Assembly: GCF_022321485.1 (NCBI RefSeq)
Contig: NZ_JAKOGG010000002.1
Coordinates: 434,001 to 498,000, forward strand
DNA length: 64,000 nucleotides
Source of the DNA: Shewanella electrica
GTDB taxonomy: Bacteria > Pseudomonadota > Gammaproteobacteria > Enterobacterales > Shewanellaceae
Reading direction: 5' to 3'
The notes below the pieces were generated by a model that was given only the letters and a program-made list of their open reading frames with translations, was not told the origin of the DNA and made no database searches. Of this stretch, positions 42,760 through 52,186 are shown one piece after another (position 1 is the first letter of the stretch; each line of letters starts with the position of its first letter). Position numbers and translations under genes: made by a program.

Positions 42760-43371
42760 CTATTTAAAAAAGGTCCACATCACACTGTTGTTGGAGCCCA
42801 TGCTCCACAGCATCACCACCACGGCCAGTAAGATTTCCAGTAGTAATACTCCCCAACCTAAGGTCATCCCCGAGATAATGAAGCCCTTATCGTGGCTAAT
42901 ACCCAAGAACCTTGGTGTTCCTTTGTACAGCAGATAACCTGTGTAACCAACTCCCGCGCCGAGCGCCAGCAAACACACCCAAAAAATGGGGTAGATGGAC
43001 ACAATGCCGCTCAAAAACATCGGCGTGGCGGTATAACCGGCGAACACCACGCATTCGCTACGCGGTGGGCGACTTGGATAATGTCTTGCTAACCAATGGA
43101 TTAAACTGCCGACAATCCATACCGCACCCAGCATTAATGCATAAAAGGCGATGCCAAGTGCGACACCATTGATTAACGATACTTTGTACGACTCATCACC
43201 GCCAAAGGTCCAACCAAATTGGGTGGTACCAATAAAGGAGGCGACAACCGGAATCGCAGCCAAGCCTAAAATGTGGTGCATATAGAGATGTGACACTGTC
43301 TCATGTTCAGCGCTAATTTGATGCCACTCCCGTCCGGGATGCAGCAACAACCCAAGAATGTGGTTACTCAT
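42760..43371 (-). CDS. Yip1-family membrane protein
   Basis: A 203-residue inner-membrane protein. ATG 43371 (GAGG upstream) gives the typical start MSNHILGLLLHPGREWHQI, in which a short soluble part with HP..EW precedes five hydrophobic segments. The layout and EW motif fit the bacterial Yip1 domain. The frame upstream to 43422 lacks a ribosome site. Function unknown; single gene. Confidence 0.8.
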   Translation of the reverse strand: MSNHILGLLLHPGREWHQISAEHETVSHLYMHHILGLAAIPVVASFIGTTQFGWTFGGDESYKVSLINGVALGIAFYALMLGAVWIVGSLIHWLARHYPSRPPRSECVVFAGYTATPMFLSGIVSIYPIFWVCLLALGAGVGYTGYLLYKGTPRFLGISHDKGFIISGMTLGWGVLLLEILLAVVVMLWSMGSNNSVMWTFFK

Positions 43372-43744
43372 ATTTGACCTCACCATGCTGTTAACAGTAG
43401 CGAGCGAACAAAATATTGACACTCGCCAGTAAAGTGTAGGTAGCGCTCTAAAAACTGAAAAAGAACGAATAGTGATTATCAGTTACCCCGATATAGCAAT
43501 AAATTAGAAGTCGCTTAGCTAATTGGTGCGTCAATGTAAGGTGGAGTGTTGCTATGTGATGGTTTTTAGCGGGGTTGGCGAGTGCGATCAATAGCGACAA
43601 CATTTACGTCGTTGATATGACAAAACGAATGTCGTCAAATCGATGTTATCCACGTGCTAATCCCTCGCCACCCACCTAGCCAGACTGGTAAACTACGCGC
43701 AATTTATTGAACGCTAATATAGTTTTTGATTGTAAGGGAAACCC
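43372..43744. other. Intergenic region between divergent genes
   Basis: About 370 bp, no gene supported. It must contain promoters of the Yip1-family gene and the glutaredoxin gene; no operator recognised. Confidence 0.4.
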
Positions 43745-44134
43745 ATGCGTATTGTAATTAGACTGTTTTTCAAATTGTTACGCCGAATTTTGACGCCATT
43801 TATGCTGATTTACGCGGAGCTTTCTAAACCTAAGCCTATTCAACGCGATGCCAGTGAACAGGCCAAAGTGGATGAACAATGCCGCGAACTCACTCTGTAT
43901 CAATACAGTACCTGTCCGTTTTGCATCAAAGTGAAAAAAGAGATCCACCGTCTGGCATTGCCTATTGAACTGGCGAATGTGCTTAAAGATCAGCAGGCGC
44001 GTAGCGAATTGGAGCAGCAGGGTGGCAAGGTGCAAGTGCCATGTTTGAAAATTGTGGCGGAAAACGGCGCCACTCAGTGGCTGTATGAATCGGACGCCAT
44101 TAAACACTATCTGCAACAACGTTTTGCCGCCTAA
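43745..44134 (+). CDS. Membrane-anchored glutaredoxin-like protein
   Basis: A 129-residue protein: a basic, hydrophobic N-terminus (IVIRLFFKLLRRILTPFMLIYAELS) likely peripheral or anchoring, then a glutaredoxin domain with redox motif CPFC at Cys 57/60 (YQYSTCPFCIKVKKE), the cis-Pro block KVQVPCLKI, and LYESDAIKHYLQQRF. It could reduce disulphides or glutathionylated proteins near the membrane. Alpha/beta thioredoxin fold of standard size. An extra Cys lies by the cis-Pro (VPC). Confidence 0.88.
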   Translation: MRIVIRLFFKLLRRILTPFMLIYAELSKPKPIQRDASEQAKVDEQCRELTLYQYSTCPFCIKVKKEIHRLALPIELANVLKDQQARSELEQQGGKVQVPCLKIVAENGATQWLYESDAIKHYLQQRFAA

Positions 44135-44173
44135 ATACGGTAAGCGATATCCAACTGTCAGTTAAACGAATTT

Positions 44174-44221
44174 TGTTAACCGACTGGCTACAAAAAGATG
44201 ATGTAAGCCAGTCGGTTAACA
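44174..44221. other. 16-bp perfect inverted repeat
   Basis: TGTTAACCGACTGGCT (44174-44189) and AGCCAGTCGGTTAACA (44206-44221) with a 16-base spacer, 40 bp beyond the glutaredoxin stop. No U-tract follows. Confidence 0.75.
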
Positions 44222-44308
44222 CAGATTTGCTGGAGTAATTTGGTCAAAAGTTAGTGCAGTGTTATGCTCGCGCTAATTTCGTTTGCCATTGCAATCACAA
44301 GGACGTTT

Positions 44309-47062
44309 ATGGAAGAGCTGTTAATACTGCTGGTGTTAGGGTTGGCAGTGCTGGCAATCTTGGCCTATTCCGAGGCCAAACAACTCGCTAAAAGAGTTAA
44401 CTTAATCGCTGCGCAGAATAAATATCTTTATCAGCGGTTAGAAGCACTCAGTGCCGCAGCAAAAGACGCTGCGCCGGTCGCATCTCAATCTGAGACTGTG
44501 GCTGCCTCAGATGCCACTGCGCATGACAGTGCCGCCGCCAAAACGGCAGACGACGCTTGGTCTAAGCGAGAAATACCAAGCGATAGCGGGCCAATACCAG
44601 CAGCTACTGCGGCTCATGTACCCGCGGCAATGTCTGCCACGGCAAATACTGAGACGGTAAAAGTTGCCCCAACTCCGCCATCTTCACCAGCGCCACAACC
44701 ACGTCAGCCAGCTTATGTGCACACTACGCCACAATGGCAACTTAACCTGATCCAACATTTTAAAGATAACTGGTTGGTATGGTGTGGCGGTTTAGCCTTG
44801 GTGTTTGGTTTGGGCTATCTGGTGCAATTTATTGCACATCGCGTTAATACCACGCCGACGACTCGCATCGGCATTGCGCTGTTCATTTCTCTGGCCATTG
44901 TCGGTGTCGGCGAATGGTTACATCGTAAATTCAATAATGGGCAAGCCGTTACGGGCAAGCTCGGCAAGGATTACATTCCTGCGGCTATTGTGGCGGCGGG
45001 GACCACGGGCGTGTATGCCTCTTTGGTGTTTGCTACCGTAAGTTACCAACTGCTTAGTACCTCGGTAGCGATGCTATTTATTGCGGCCACTGCGTTTTTA
45101 TCACTGTTTGCCGGCATTCGCTACGGCAGTTTAATGGCGGTGTTGGGCTTGATTGGTGGCTATCTTGCGCCATTGTGGTTGTCTTCTGGTTCAGGTGCTT
45201 ACTTTACGCTGTCGTGCTATGTCAGTGCTGTGTCGGCTGTCGGTTTATATGTGCTCAAACGCTGCCAATTGCCGTGGCTTTTATGGGGCGTATTTACTGG
45301 TCATATGCTGTGGATGGCACTGATCACCGTCTTTGGGACGGATATTCAGTGGTGGATGATCATCTTCTATCCGCTAAGTGCCTATTTGTTGAGTACCGTG
45401 CCAGTACAAGGCTGGACATTGCGCGGCACAACCATTATTTGTCGTGGCTTCCAGAGTTATTTTGCGCCGTTGTTGTTAAGCATGATGTTGTTGCTCAGTA
45501 GCAACATGCAACTGCTACCTAGTGGCAATTTCTCAACGGGAATTGTGTTGCTGATCTTGGCGCTGTTGCTATGGCAACCCATGCTCATGCCGCAACGCCA
45601 TCGTTACCATGCGCCAGCGTTGGCGGCGTGGTTCACTTTTGTGTTGGCAAGCTCGCAATATCAGCTAGTGCACCATCATATTGCGCTACCCTTATTGGTG
45701 GGGATCATGGCCGTTTGGTGGCTACTCACTATGGCGCAAGCGTATTTAGCCAATCGCGCCGATAACAACAAGGTGAGTTACTGGTGGCTAATTGCCGGGC
45801 CGCAATTATTGATTGCCAGTTTGTTGGTGTATACCCATAACCATCTACTGCAACAGTGGTGGTTAAGCTCACTGCTCAGTGCGGTTGTTATGGCGATGTT
45901 GTTTGTCGCTGCGGTGAAAATTGGCCGTCTGCGGGCAGATTTTTCTGCCGCAATTCATGCATTACTGCTGGTTAACTCGGTGCTGTGGTTTGATGGTCCA
46001 ACCTTTGGCTTACTGCTCGCTCTACAAGTGTTAGTGATTGTGTGGCAAACGGCCAAACAGCTACCTGTGATGCATGCGTTAGTGCCTAAAGCGTTGGTAT
46101 CGTTATTGCTGCTGCGCTTGACCTTGCTGCCGTTCATGCCTGATTGGCACATCGGTTCATGGCCGCTGTGGTCGTTAGCTTTGGTCACCTGCATTCCACC
46201 ATTGTTGGTGTTGGCATTTGCCATGCGCATCGCTCAGCGGGCCAAGCTGCTGTTGGCCGATTGGCTAGAAGGCGCGCTAATCCATATTGCGGCGCTATTG
46301 CTGTTTATTGAAAGCCATTATCTGGTCACCGGTAGTTATCTGGTGTTTAGCGATATTGACCTGGTCAGCAGTAGTTTCTGGTTAATTGAAGCATTGGGCT
46401 TGTGTGTGGTGTATGGCTACCGCCAACAACGTTGCCAGCACGCCGCGATGCAGAAATTTTATCTCGGTTACCGTCAGGTGCTGCAACTAGCGGCGGTATT
46501 TTGTGTACTGCTGATCAATCTGCAGTTTATGCCGCTATGGAGCGACAGTGTCACAGGTGCTGACTGGCCGGTAATTAATCCGCTGGCGTTAGGTTGGTTA
46601 ATCCCAGGAGTGTTGTTACTGATAGCGACGCAGCGTAATTGGTTGCCAAATATACCGACCGTGGATGAGCAACAACTGAAATCGGCACGCTATGCCATAG
46701 GTGGCAGCTTAGTGGGGATTTGGCTGGTTTTGTCGATTCGTCAATTCTGGCAACCGGGCTCGCTGAATGTTGAGCTTGGTACCACTATGGCGGAATGGCT
46801 CACTTATTCAGTAACGCTGATTTTGGCCGGTTGTGCATTAACCTTTACGGGCATTCGTCAGCAGCATGCGCTGCTGCAAAAACTGGGGTTAGCGCTGTTG
46901 GGTGTGGCCGCGTTGAAAGTATTCCTCTCGGATATCGGCCATTTAGATGGCGCATGGCGGGTTGTGAGCTTCTTGGGCTTGGGATTGGCCCTAATTGGCA
47001 TCGGCCGCTTGTTCCAAGTGTTAAAGCAGCGGCAAGTTGCCGTTGAATCATCTGACGCATAG
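44309..47062 (+). CDS. DUF2339 large multi-span membrane protein
   Basis: A 917-residue inner-membrane protein. ATG 44309 (AAGGA upstream) gives a single N-terminal membrane segment (MEELLILLVLGLAVLAILAY), a coiled and Ala/Pro-rich cytosolic linker of about 110 residues, then about 25 hydrophobic segments starting WLVWCGGLALVFGLGYLVQF and including GGYLAPLWLS, a DUF2339 pattern. The C-terminus (LGLALLGVAALKVFLSDIGHLDGAWRVVSFLGLG) is highly typical. Role in the family unknown. Convergent with trpA, sharing the terminator at 47083-47115. Confidence 0.88.
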   Translation: MEELLILLVLGLAVLAILAYSEAKQLAKRVNLIAAQNKYLYQRLEALSAAAKDAAPVASQSETVAASDATAHDSAAAKTADDAWSKREIPSDSGPIPAATAAHVPAAMSATANTETVKVAPTPPSSPAPQPRQPAYVHTTPQWQLNLIQHFKDNWLVWCGGLALVFGLGYLVQFIAHRVNTTPTTRIGIALFISLAIVGVGEWLHRKFNNGQAVTGKLGKDYIPAAIVAAGTTGVYASLVFATVSYQLLSTSVAMLFIAATAFLSLFAGIRYGSLMAVLGLIGGYLAPLWLSSGSGAYFTLSCYVSAVSAVGLYVLKRCQLPWLLWGVFTGHMLWMALITVFGTDIQWWMIIFYPLSAYLLSTVPVQGWTLRGTTIICRGFQSYFAPLLLSMMLLLSSNMQLLPSGNFSTGIVLLILALLLWQPMLMPQRHRYHAPALAAWFTFVLASSQYQLVHHHIALPLLVGIMAVWWLLTMAQAYLANRADNNKVSYWWLIAGPQLLIASLLVYTHNHLLQQWWLSSLLSAVVMAMLFVAAVKIGRLRADFSAAIHALLLVNSVLWFDGPTFGLLLALQVLVIVWQTAKQLPVMHALVPKALVSLLLLRLTLLPFMPDWHIGSWPLWSLALVTCIPPLLVLAFAMRIAQRAKLLLADWLEGALIHIAALLLFIESHYLVTGSYLVFSDIDLVSSSFWLIEALGLCVVYGYRQQRCQHAAMQKFYLGYRQVLQLAAVFCVLLINLQFMPLWSDSVTGADWPVINPLALGWLIPGVLLLIATQRNWLPNIPTVDEQQLKSARYAIGGSLVGIWLVLSIRQFWQPGSLNVELGTTMAEWLTYSVTLILAGCALTFTGIRQQHALLQKLGLALLGVAALKVFLSDIGHLDGAWRVVSFLGLGLALIGIGRLFQVLKQRQVAVESSDA

Positions 47063-47082
47063 CGCATATGATTGGGCAATAA

Positions 47083-47115
47083 AAAACGCCACAGTTGCAA
47101 ATACTGTGGCGTTTT
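47083..47115. terminator. Bidirectional terminator between DUF2339 gene and trpA
   Basis: AAAACGCCACAGT and ACTGTGGCGTTTT pair perfectly (13 bp) around TGCAAAT, with A- and T-rich flanks on each side, so it can stop both convergent transcripts. Confidence 0.92.
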
Positions 47116-47134
47116 GGTCAATCAGCGGTGTGCG

Positions 47135-47935
47135 TTAGCTAGCCGCTTTCATGTCGGCAACAAACTTGGCCAGTTGCTCCAGCATGGCGGTGTTATCATC
47201 CAAATTAGCTTCGATGATTTTCACGACTGCCGAGCCTGAAATGACCCCGGCTGCGCCTGAGGCAATCGCCGCTGTTACTTGTTCAGGTTTAGCGATACCA
47301 AAACCGAGCAGTGGCGGTGGTGCATCAAATGCTTGTAAGGTTTTCAGCACTTCATCAACTGGCATACCGGCAGCGTTGTCGGCACCTGTAACCCCCGCAC
47401 GAGACAGCAGATAGGTGTAACCTTCAGCCGCTTTGGCGACTTGCTCCAGCGTATCGTGATCTGCATTTGGCGGCGCGATAAAAATCGGCGCAATGCCAGC
47501 GGCTTTAGCGGCGGCAACAAATGGTGCGGACATTTCAACTGGCACATCAGCAATCAACACCGAATCGACCCCCGCGGCTTTAGCGCGCTGATAGAAGTTG
47601 TCGATGCCGTTAGCAAACACCAAGTTGGCATACAGCAGCAAGCCGATTGGGGTATCTGGATATTTGGCGCGAATGGTTTCAATAATTTCGAAGCATTTGC
47701 TTGGGGTGGTGCCCGCGTGCAGTGAGCGCAAGTTAGCGCCTTGGATCACTGGGCCATCAGCTAAAGGATCGGAGAACGGAAAACCCAGCTCTAAGCAATC
47801 GGCACCGTTGGCAATCAAAGTTTCGATAATGGCTAGTGACTGCGCTAAATCAGGATCACCAATGGTCACGAACGGCACAAATGCGCCCCGTTTTTGTTCA
47901 GCTAAACGGGCAAAACACTGCTGATAACGGCTCAT
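47135..47935 (-). CDS. trpA: Tryptophan synthase alpha subunit
   Basis: A 266-residue TIM-barrel enzyme that splits indole-3-glycerol phosphate to indole and glyceraldehyde-3-phosphate, passing indole to TrpB. Catalytic Glu in [18 protein letters not shown], catalytic Asp in the same block, and phosphate-site [10 protein letters not shown] and [12 protein letters not shown] are present. The gene overlaps trpB by 4 bp, last in the trp operon, followed by a strong terminator. Full length. Confidence 0.97.
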   Translation of the reverse strand: MSRYQQCFARLAEQKRGAFVPFVTIGDPDLAQSLAIIETLIANGADCLELGFPFSDPLADGPVIQGANLRSLHAGTTPSKCFEIIETIRAKYPDTPIGLLLYANLVFANGIDNFYQRAKAAGVDSVLIADVPVEMSAPFVAAAKAAGIAPIFIAPPNADHDTLEQVAKAAEGYTYLLSRAGVTGADNAAGMPVDEVLKTLQAFDAPPPLLGFGIAKPEQVTAAIASGAAGVISGSAVVKIIEANLDDNTAMLEQLAKFVADMKAAS

Positions 47936-49131
47936 TTGGCCTCCTGTTGACGCTTTTCCAAAATATCAGACACAGTGAAAATATCTTTGTCGCCGCGGCC
48001 AGAAAGATTAACCACCAAAATGGTCTCTTCGGTGCATTCGGCGGCGTATTTTAACGCGTAGGCGAGGGCGTGTGATGATTCCAACGCCGGAATAATGCCT
48101 TCGCAGTGCGCCAGTTTTTCAAACGCGGCTAAGGCTTCATCATCGGTGGCGGATTCATATTGGGCGCGGCCGATGCTGTACAAATAGGCGTGTTGTGGCC
48201 CAACCGATGGGAAATCCAACCCGGCAGAAATGGAGTAAGACTCTTCGATTTGACCATCTGGATCTTGCATCAATGGTGCGCGCATGCCGAGGTAAATACC
48301 GAGTTTACCGTGGCGCAGCGGTGCGCCGTGATGACCGGTTTCAATGCCTTTACCCGCAGGTTCAACACCGATGAGCTTGACGCTTTCTTCTTTAATGAAG
48401 TCGGCGAACATCCCGATAGCGTTAGAGCCGCCGCCGACACAAGCGATAACCGCATCCGGCAAACGGCCTTCTTTTTCCAGTACTTGCTGCTTGGCTTCTT
48501 CGCCAATCATCTTTTGGAATTCGCGCACAATGGTCGGGAATGGATGTGGTCCCGCGGCGGTGCCGAGCAGGTAGTGCGCTCGTTCGTAGCTGCCTGACCA
48601 GTCGCGCATCGCTTCGTTACAGGCATCTTTCAGGGTGGATGAACCTGAGGTGACCGGAATAACTTCGGCACCCATCAAGCGCATACGGAATACGTTCGGG
48701 CTTTGACGTTCAACGTCTTTGGCACCCATGTAGATGCGGCATTTCAAGCCGAGTAGGGCACAAACCAGTGCAGTAGCCACACCGTGTTGACCGGCGCCGG
48801 TTTCAGCGATGATCTCTTTTTTACCCATGCGCTGGGCTAGCAGCGCTTGACCAATCACTTGGTTGGTTTTGTGGGCGCCACCGTGTAGCAAGTCTTCGCG
48901 TTTGAGGTAAATTTTTACCTTAGGATTCGGTGACAAGTTGCGGGTCAGCGTTAGCGGTGTTGGACGGCCAGCGTAGTTGCTGAGCAGATCGCTAAATTCT
49001 TTGATGAATTCTGGATCTTGGCGGGCGTCAATAAATGCGGCTTCAAGCTGCTTTAACGCTGGCATCAAAATTTGTGGGGCATAAGCTCCGCCAAATTCGC
49101 CAAAAAACGGATCAAGTTGCATTTCACTCAT
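47932..49131 (-). CDS. trpB: Tryptophan synthase beta subunit
   Basis: A 399-residue PLP enzyme joining indole and serine to tryptophan. Cofactor Lys in [20 protein letters not shown], phosphate-binding [10 protein letters not shown], and [12 protein letters not shown] are intact. Complex partner TrpA is next in the operon, with translational coupling through the 4-bp overlap. Upstream trpCF ends about 40 bp before. Confidence 0.97.
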   Translation of the reverse strand: MSEMQLDPFFGEFGGAYAPQILMPALKQLEAAFIDARQDPEFIKEFSDLLSNYAGRPTPLTLTRNLSPNPKVKIYLKREDLLHGGAHKTNQVIGQALLAQRMGKKEIIAETGAGQHGVATALVCALLGLKCRIYMGAKDVERQSPNVFRMRLMGAEVIPVTSGSSTLKDACNEAMRDWSGSYERAHYLLGTAAGPHPFPTIVREFQKMIGEEAKQQVLEKEGRLPDAVIACVGGGSNAIGMFADFIKEESVKLIGVEPAGKGIETGHHGAPLRHGKLGIYLGMRAPLMQDPDGQIEESYSISAGLDFPSVGPQHAYLYSIGRAQYESATDDEALAAFEKLAHCEGIIPALESSHALAYALKYAAECTEETILVVNLSGRGDKDIFTVSDILEKRQQEAK

Positions 49132-49170
49132 GATAACTTCCTTTGTGGCCGTTTTCGTCGGCCTAATTTT

Positions 49171-50565
49171 TTACGCTCTGACAGCCGTCAGCGCGGCGAT
49201 AATCTGTGGCGCATCTTTGATGCCGGGGGCGGTTTCCACGCCAGAATTAAAATCTAAGCCGTAAAAGCCAGCGTTAGCCGCGTCTTTAGCATTGGCGGCG
49301 GATAAACCTCCCGCCAGCATCGCTTGTGCTTTATATGGTAATGATTGCGACCAATCAAAGCGGGCACCGGTGCCCCCAAAACCGCTGGCGTTTTTACTGT
49401 CGAACAGCAGGCGGTCGGCGTTGGCTGGGATTGCGGCGATCTCAGTGGTTGCTTCAGTGCTAACCGGAATCGCTTTCCACACCTCGGTGTTTAAGCAACG
49501 CGCTTTGGTGAGTGCCTGTTTGATAGCGGTAATGTCGTGCTCAGTTTCTTCGCCATGCAGTTGCACTGCGGCAAGATCTAAGCTGGCAGCTAGCTCGGCA
49601 ATGACTTCGGCGCGTTCGTTAACAAACACGCCCACCAATTGCAATTTGCGTTGGCGTGCACTATTGGCAGCGGCTAGGGCTTTGGCTTGGTCGATGCTGA
49701 CTTTTCGCGGTGATTTTTCAGCGAAAATCAGGCCACCGTATATCGCACCGGCATCGGCGGCGACAGCAATATCTTCTGCGCGTGTTAAGCCACAAACTTT
49801 GTGGTGGCCCAACAGCAGTTTGCGGCAGGCCAAATCTAAATCATCTTCGCTCATCAATGAACTTCCCACCAAAAAGCCATTCACCAACGGGCTCAAACGG
49901 CGTACATCTTGATGGGTGTAGATGCCAGATTCGCTGATCACCAACATGCCGTCTGGCAATTGTGGCGCTAAACGTTCGGTGGTTTCGATGTGAGTGCTCA
50001 AGTCACGCAGATTACGGTTGTTGATGCCGACAATCGGTGCTTGCAGCGCGATAGCACGCGCGAGTTCTTCTTCGTTGGAAATTTCGGTCAGCGTATCCAA
50101 CTGATATTTCGCAGCTTCGGCGGCGAGTAGTTGATATTGCTCATCATCCAATACTGACAGCATTAACAAAATGGCATCGGCGCCTTGGTGGGCGGCCAGT
50201 TTGACTTGATAAGGAGAAACGAAAAAGTCCTTGCACAGGATTGGCTGGTCGACCTTCGTCCGCACCATCGGGAGAAACGCCATATCGCCTTGGAAAAACT
50301 CTTCGTCGGTGAGCACAGATACTGCGCTGGCGTAATGACTGTAGACCTCGGCGATGGCGATCGGATCAAAATCATCACGGATGAGGCCTTTAGAAGGACT
50401 GGCCTTTTTACATTCCAAAATAAAGCCCGCTTTGTCGCCACTCAGTGCTTGGTATAGGCTGCGAGTAGAGATTTTGGGGTTAAGGCTTTCTTCTGGAAAA
50501 CGCGCTTTCAGACTTTCAATATGGGCTGCTTTGGTATCGACAATTTTGGTTAATACGTTACTCAT
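49171..50565 (-). CDS. trpCF: Bifunctional indole-3-glycerol phosphate synthase / phosphoribosylanthranilate isomerase
   Basis: A 464-residue fusion. Residues about 1-255 are TrpC (FILECKKASPSKGLI, LCKDFFVSPYQV, GINNRNLRDLS, ISESGIYTHQDV); from about 256 is TrpF (KVCGLTRAEDIAVAADAGA, VQLHGEE, LLFDSKNASGFGGTGARFDW). The fused form is typical of enterobacteria, vibrios and Shewanella. It performs the isomerisation and ring closure between TrpD and TrpA. Six bases separate it from trpD. Confidence 0.96.
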   Translation of the reverse strand: MSNVLTKIVDTKAAHIESLKARFPEESLNPKISTRSLYQALSGDKAGFILECKKASPSKGLIRDDFDPIAIAEVYSHYASAVSVLTDEEFFQGDMAFLPMVRTKVDQPILCKDFFVSPYQVKLAAHQGADAILLMLSVLDDEQYQLLAAEAAKYQLDTLTEISNEEELARAIALQAPIVGINNRNLRDLSTHIETTERLAPQLPDGMLVISESGIYTHQDVRRLSPLVNGFLVGSSLMSEDDLDLACRKLLLGHHKVCGLTRAEDIAVAADAGAIYGGLIFAEKSPRKVSIDQAKALAAANSARQRKLQLVGVFVNERAEVIAELAASLDLAAVQLHGEETEHDITAIKQALTKARCLNTEVWKAIPVSTEATTEIAAIPANADRLLFDSKNASGFGGTGARFDWSQSLPYKAQAMLAGGLSAANAKDAANAGFYGLDFNSGVETAPGIKDAPQIIAALTAVRA

Positions 50566-50571
50566 TGACGC

Positions 50572-51591
50572 TTATCCTTGGTTTGACGCTTGCGCCAACT
50601 GTTCAACTAAATTTAAGGCTTTGCCTGAGGCGATCACTTGTTTGGCGAGTGCCACCCCCGCAGGGATGGTATCACTGATACCTGCGACATACAGCGCGGT
50701 GCCAGCGTTAACCGCCACGGCATTGATTTGCGCGCTTGTGGCCGTGCCAGCCAAAATCTGCTTGGTGATGGCGGCGTTGTCTTCTGGTGTGCCACCCACC
50801 AGTTGATCTAACTCGGCGCGTTCGACGCCGAAATCCTCTGGTTGCATGCGGTATTCACGAATTTCACCATCTTTCAGCTCCGCTAGCAGTGATTCGCCAT
50901 GGACGGCAATCTCATCCAAACCGCTACCGTGAGCCACGATGGCGCGTTTTACTCCAAGCGCTTTTAGCACGCCTGCCAGCGGAGTCACCAATGCGGGGCT
51001 ATACACGCCAAGCAGCATGTAATCCGGTTTTGACGGGTTAATCAACGGCCCAAGCACGTTAAAGATGGTACGAGTTTTCAATGCTTGGCGCACCGGCACC
51101 GCATAACGTACACCGCCATGATAATGCGGTGCAAACAGAAAACTGATGTCCAAATCATTTAGGCACTGTGCTGCGGTTGCTGGCTCCATAGTCAGATTGA
51201 TGCCAAGGGCTGACAATAGATCTGACGCACCTGATTTACTCGATACTCCACGATTACCATGTTTGGCGACTTTGGCGCCTGCGGCCGCAGCTACAAAACA
51301 TGACGTGGTTGAGATGTTGATGGTGTTATAACCATCTCCACCGGTGCCAACAATATCAATCACGCCGGTGCCAGCGGCGGGAAACGGCTTGGCGGCATCC
51401 AGCAGAGCATCGGCGGCACCGCTGATCTCGTCGATGGTTTCGCCCTTGATTTTCAGCGCGGTCAGCAGGGCGCTGATGGTAATTTCATTCAATTCTCCTG
51501 CAACCAAAGGTTGAAACAGGCGTTGAGCTTGTTCGCGGCTCAGTGACTCGCCACGATACAGCTGTTCAAGTAATGTTTGTACATCAGACAT
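50572..51591 (-). CDS. trpD: Anthranilate phosphoribosyltransferase
   Basis: A 339-residue enzyme transferring phosphoribose from PRPP to anthranilate. Marks: DIVGTGGDGYNTINISTTS (PRPP loop), KHGNRGVSSKSGASDLL, FLFAPHYHGGVRYAVPVR and HGSGLDEIAV. Unfused from trpG, unlike in E. coli; its start overlaps the trpG end by 8 bp. Third gene of the operon. Confidence 0.97.
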   Translation of the reverse strand: MSDVQTLLEQLYRGESLSREQAQRLFQPLVAGELNEITISALLTALKIKGETIDEISGAADALLDAAKPFPAAGTGVIDIVGTGGDGYNTINISTTSCFVAAAAGAKVAKHGNRGVSSKSGASDLLSALGINLTMEPATAAQCLNDLDISFLFAPHYHGGVRYAVPVRQALKTRTIFNVLGPLINPSKPDYMLLGVYSPALVTPLAGVLKALGVKRAIVAHGSGLDEIAVHGESLLAELKDGEIREYRMQPEDFGVERAELDQLVGGTPEDNAAITKQILAGTATSAQINAVAVNAGTALYVAGISDTIPAGVALAKQVIASGKALNLVEQLAQASNQG

Positions 51592-52186
51592 GCACTTGTT
51601 CTCCCTGTGGCAGCGTTAAATATTGCAACGTTTGTACTAGCAGTTTGCTGCCCATGGTGGTCAGGATTGACTCGGGATGGAATTGGAAACCTACGGCGCG
51701 ATCCGCACGGTGTTCAATCGCCATCGCCATCCCTTCAAAGGTCGCAATCACATCAAGACAATCTGGCACTTTTGTGGCCACCAATGAGTGATAACGGGCT
51801 ACGGGCAGCGGCGATGGTAAGCCAGCAAATACGCCTTTACCATTGTGTTCTACCGCGCTGGATTTACCGTGAACGATCTGTGGTGCGCGGCTCACTTTGC
51901 CGCCATAGTGTTCAACTAATGCTTGATGGCCTAGGCAGATACCTAGAATCGGTAGTTTGCCGGCAACTTTGGCAATCAGCTCCATCATCGATCCAGCATC
52001 TTTCGGTTCTCCCGGACCTGGAGACAATACTAATGCCGTTTTACCGGGTTCATTGAGCATTAAATCCGCTAAGTAATCGGCGTTGATGTTATGACGATAA
52101 ACTACTACGTCGAATCCGAGGCTGCGAAATTGATCCACTAAGTTGTAAGTAAAGGAATCAAAGTTATCGAGTAGATAGATTTTCAT
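51584..52186 (-). CDS. trpG: Anthranilate synthase component II (glutamine amidotransferase)
   Basis: A 200-residue class I amidotransferase giving ammonia to TrpE. Nucleophile Cys in LGICLGHQALVEHYGG, LSPGPGEPKDAG, and the His/Glu end of the triad in GFQFHPESIL. Stand-alone, not fused to trpD. Overlaps trpE by 4 bp and trpD by 8 bp. Confidence 0.97.
   Translation of the reverse strand: MKIYLLDNFDSFTYNLVDQFRSLGFDVVVYRHNINADYLADLMLNEPGKTALVLSPGPGEPKDAGSMMELIAKVAGKLPILGICLGHQALVEHYGGKVSRAPQIVHGKSSAVEHNGKGVFAGLPSPLPVARYHSLVATKVPDCLDVIATFEGMAMAIEHRADRAVGFQFHPESILTTMGSKLLVQTLQYLTLPQGEQVHV

Noticed and set aside
48160-48597. 145-codon plus-strand frame within trpB
   Set aside because: Antisense shadow of a conserved gene.
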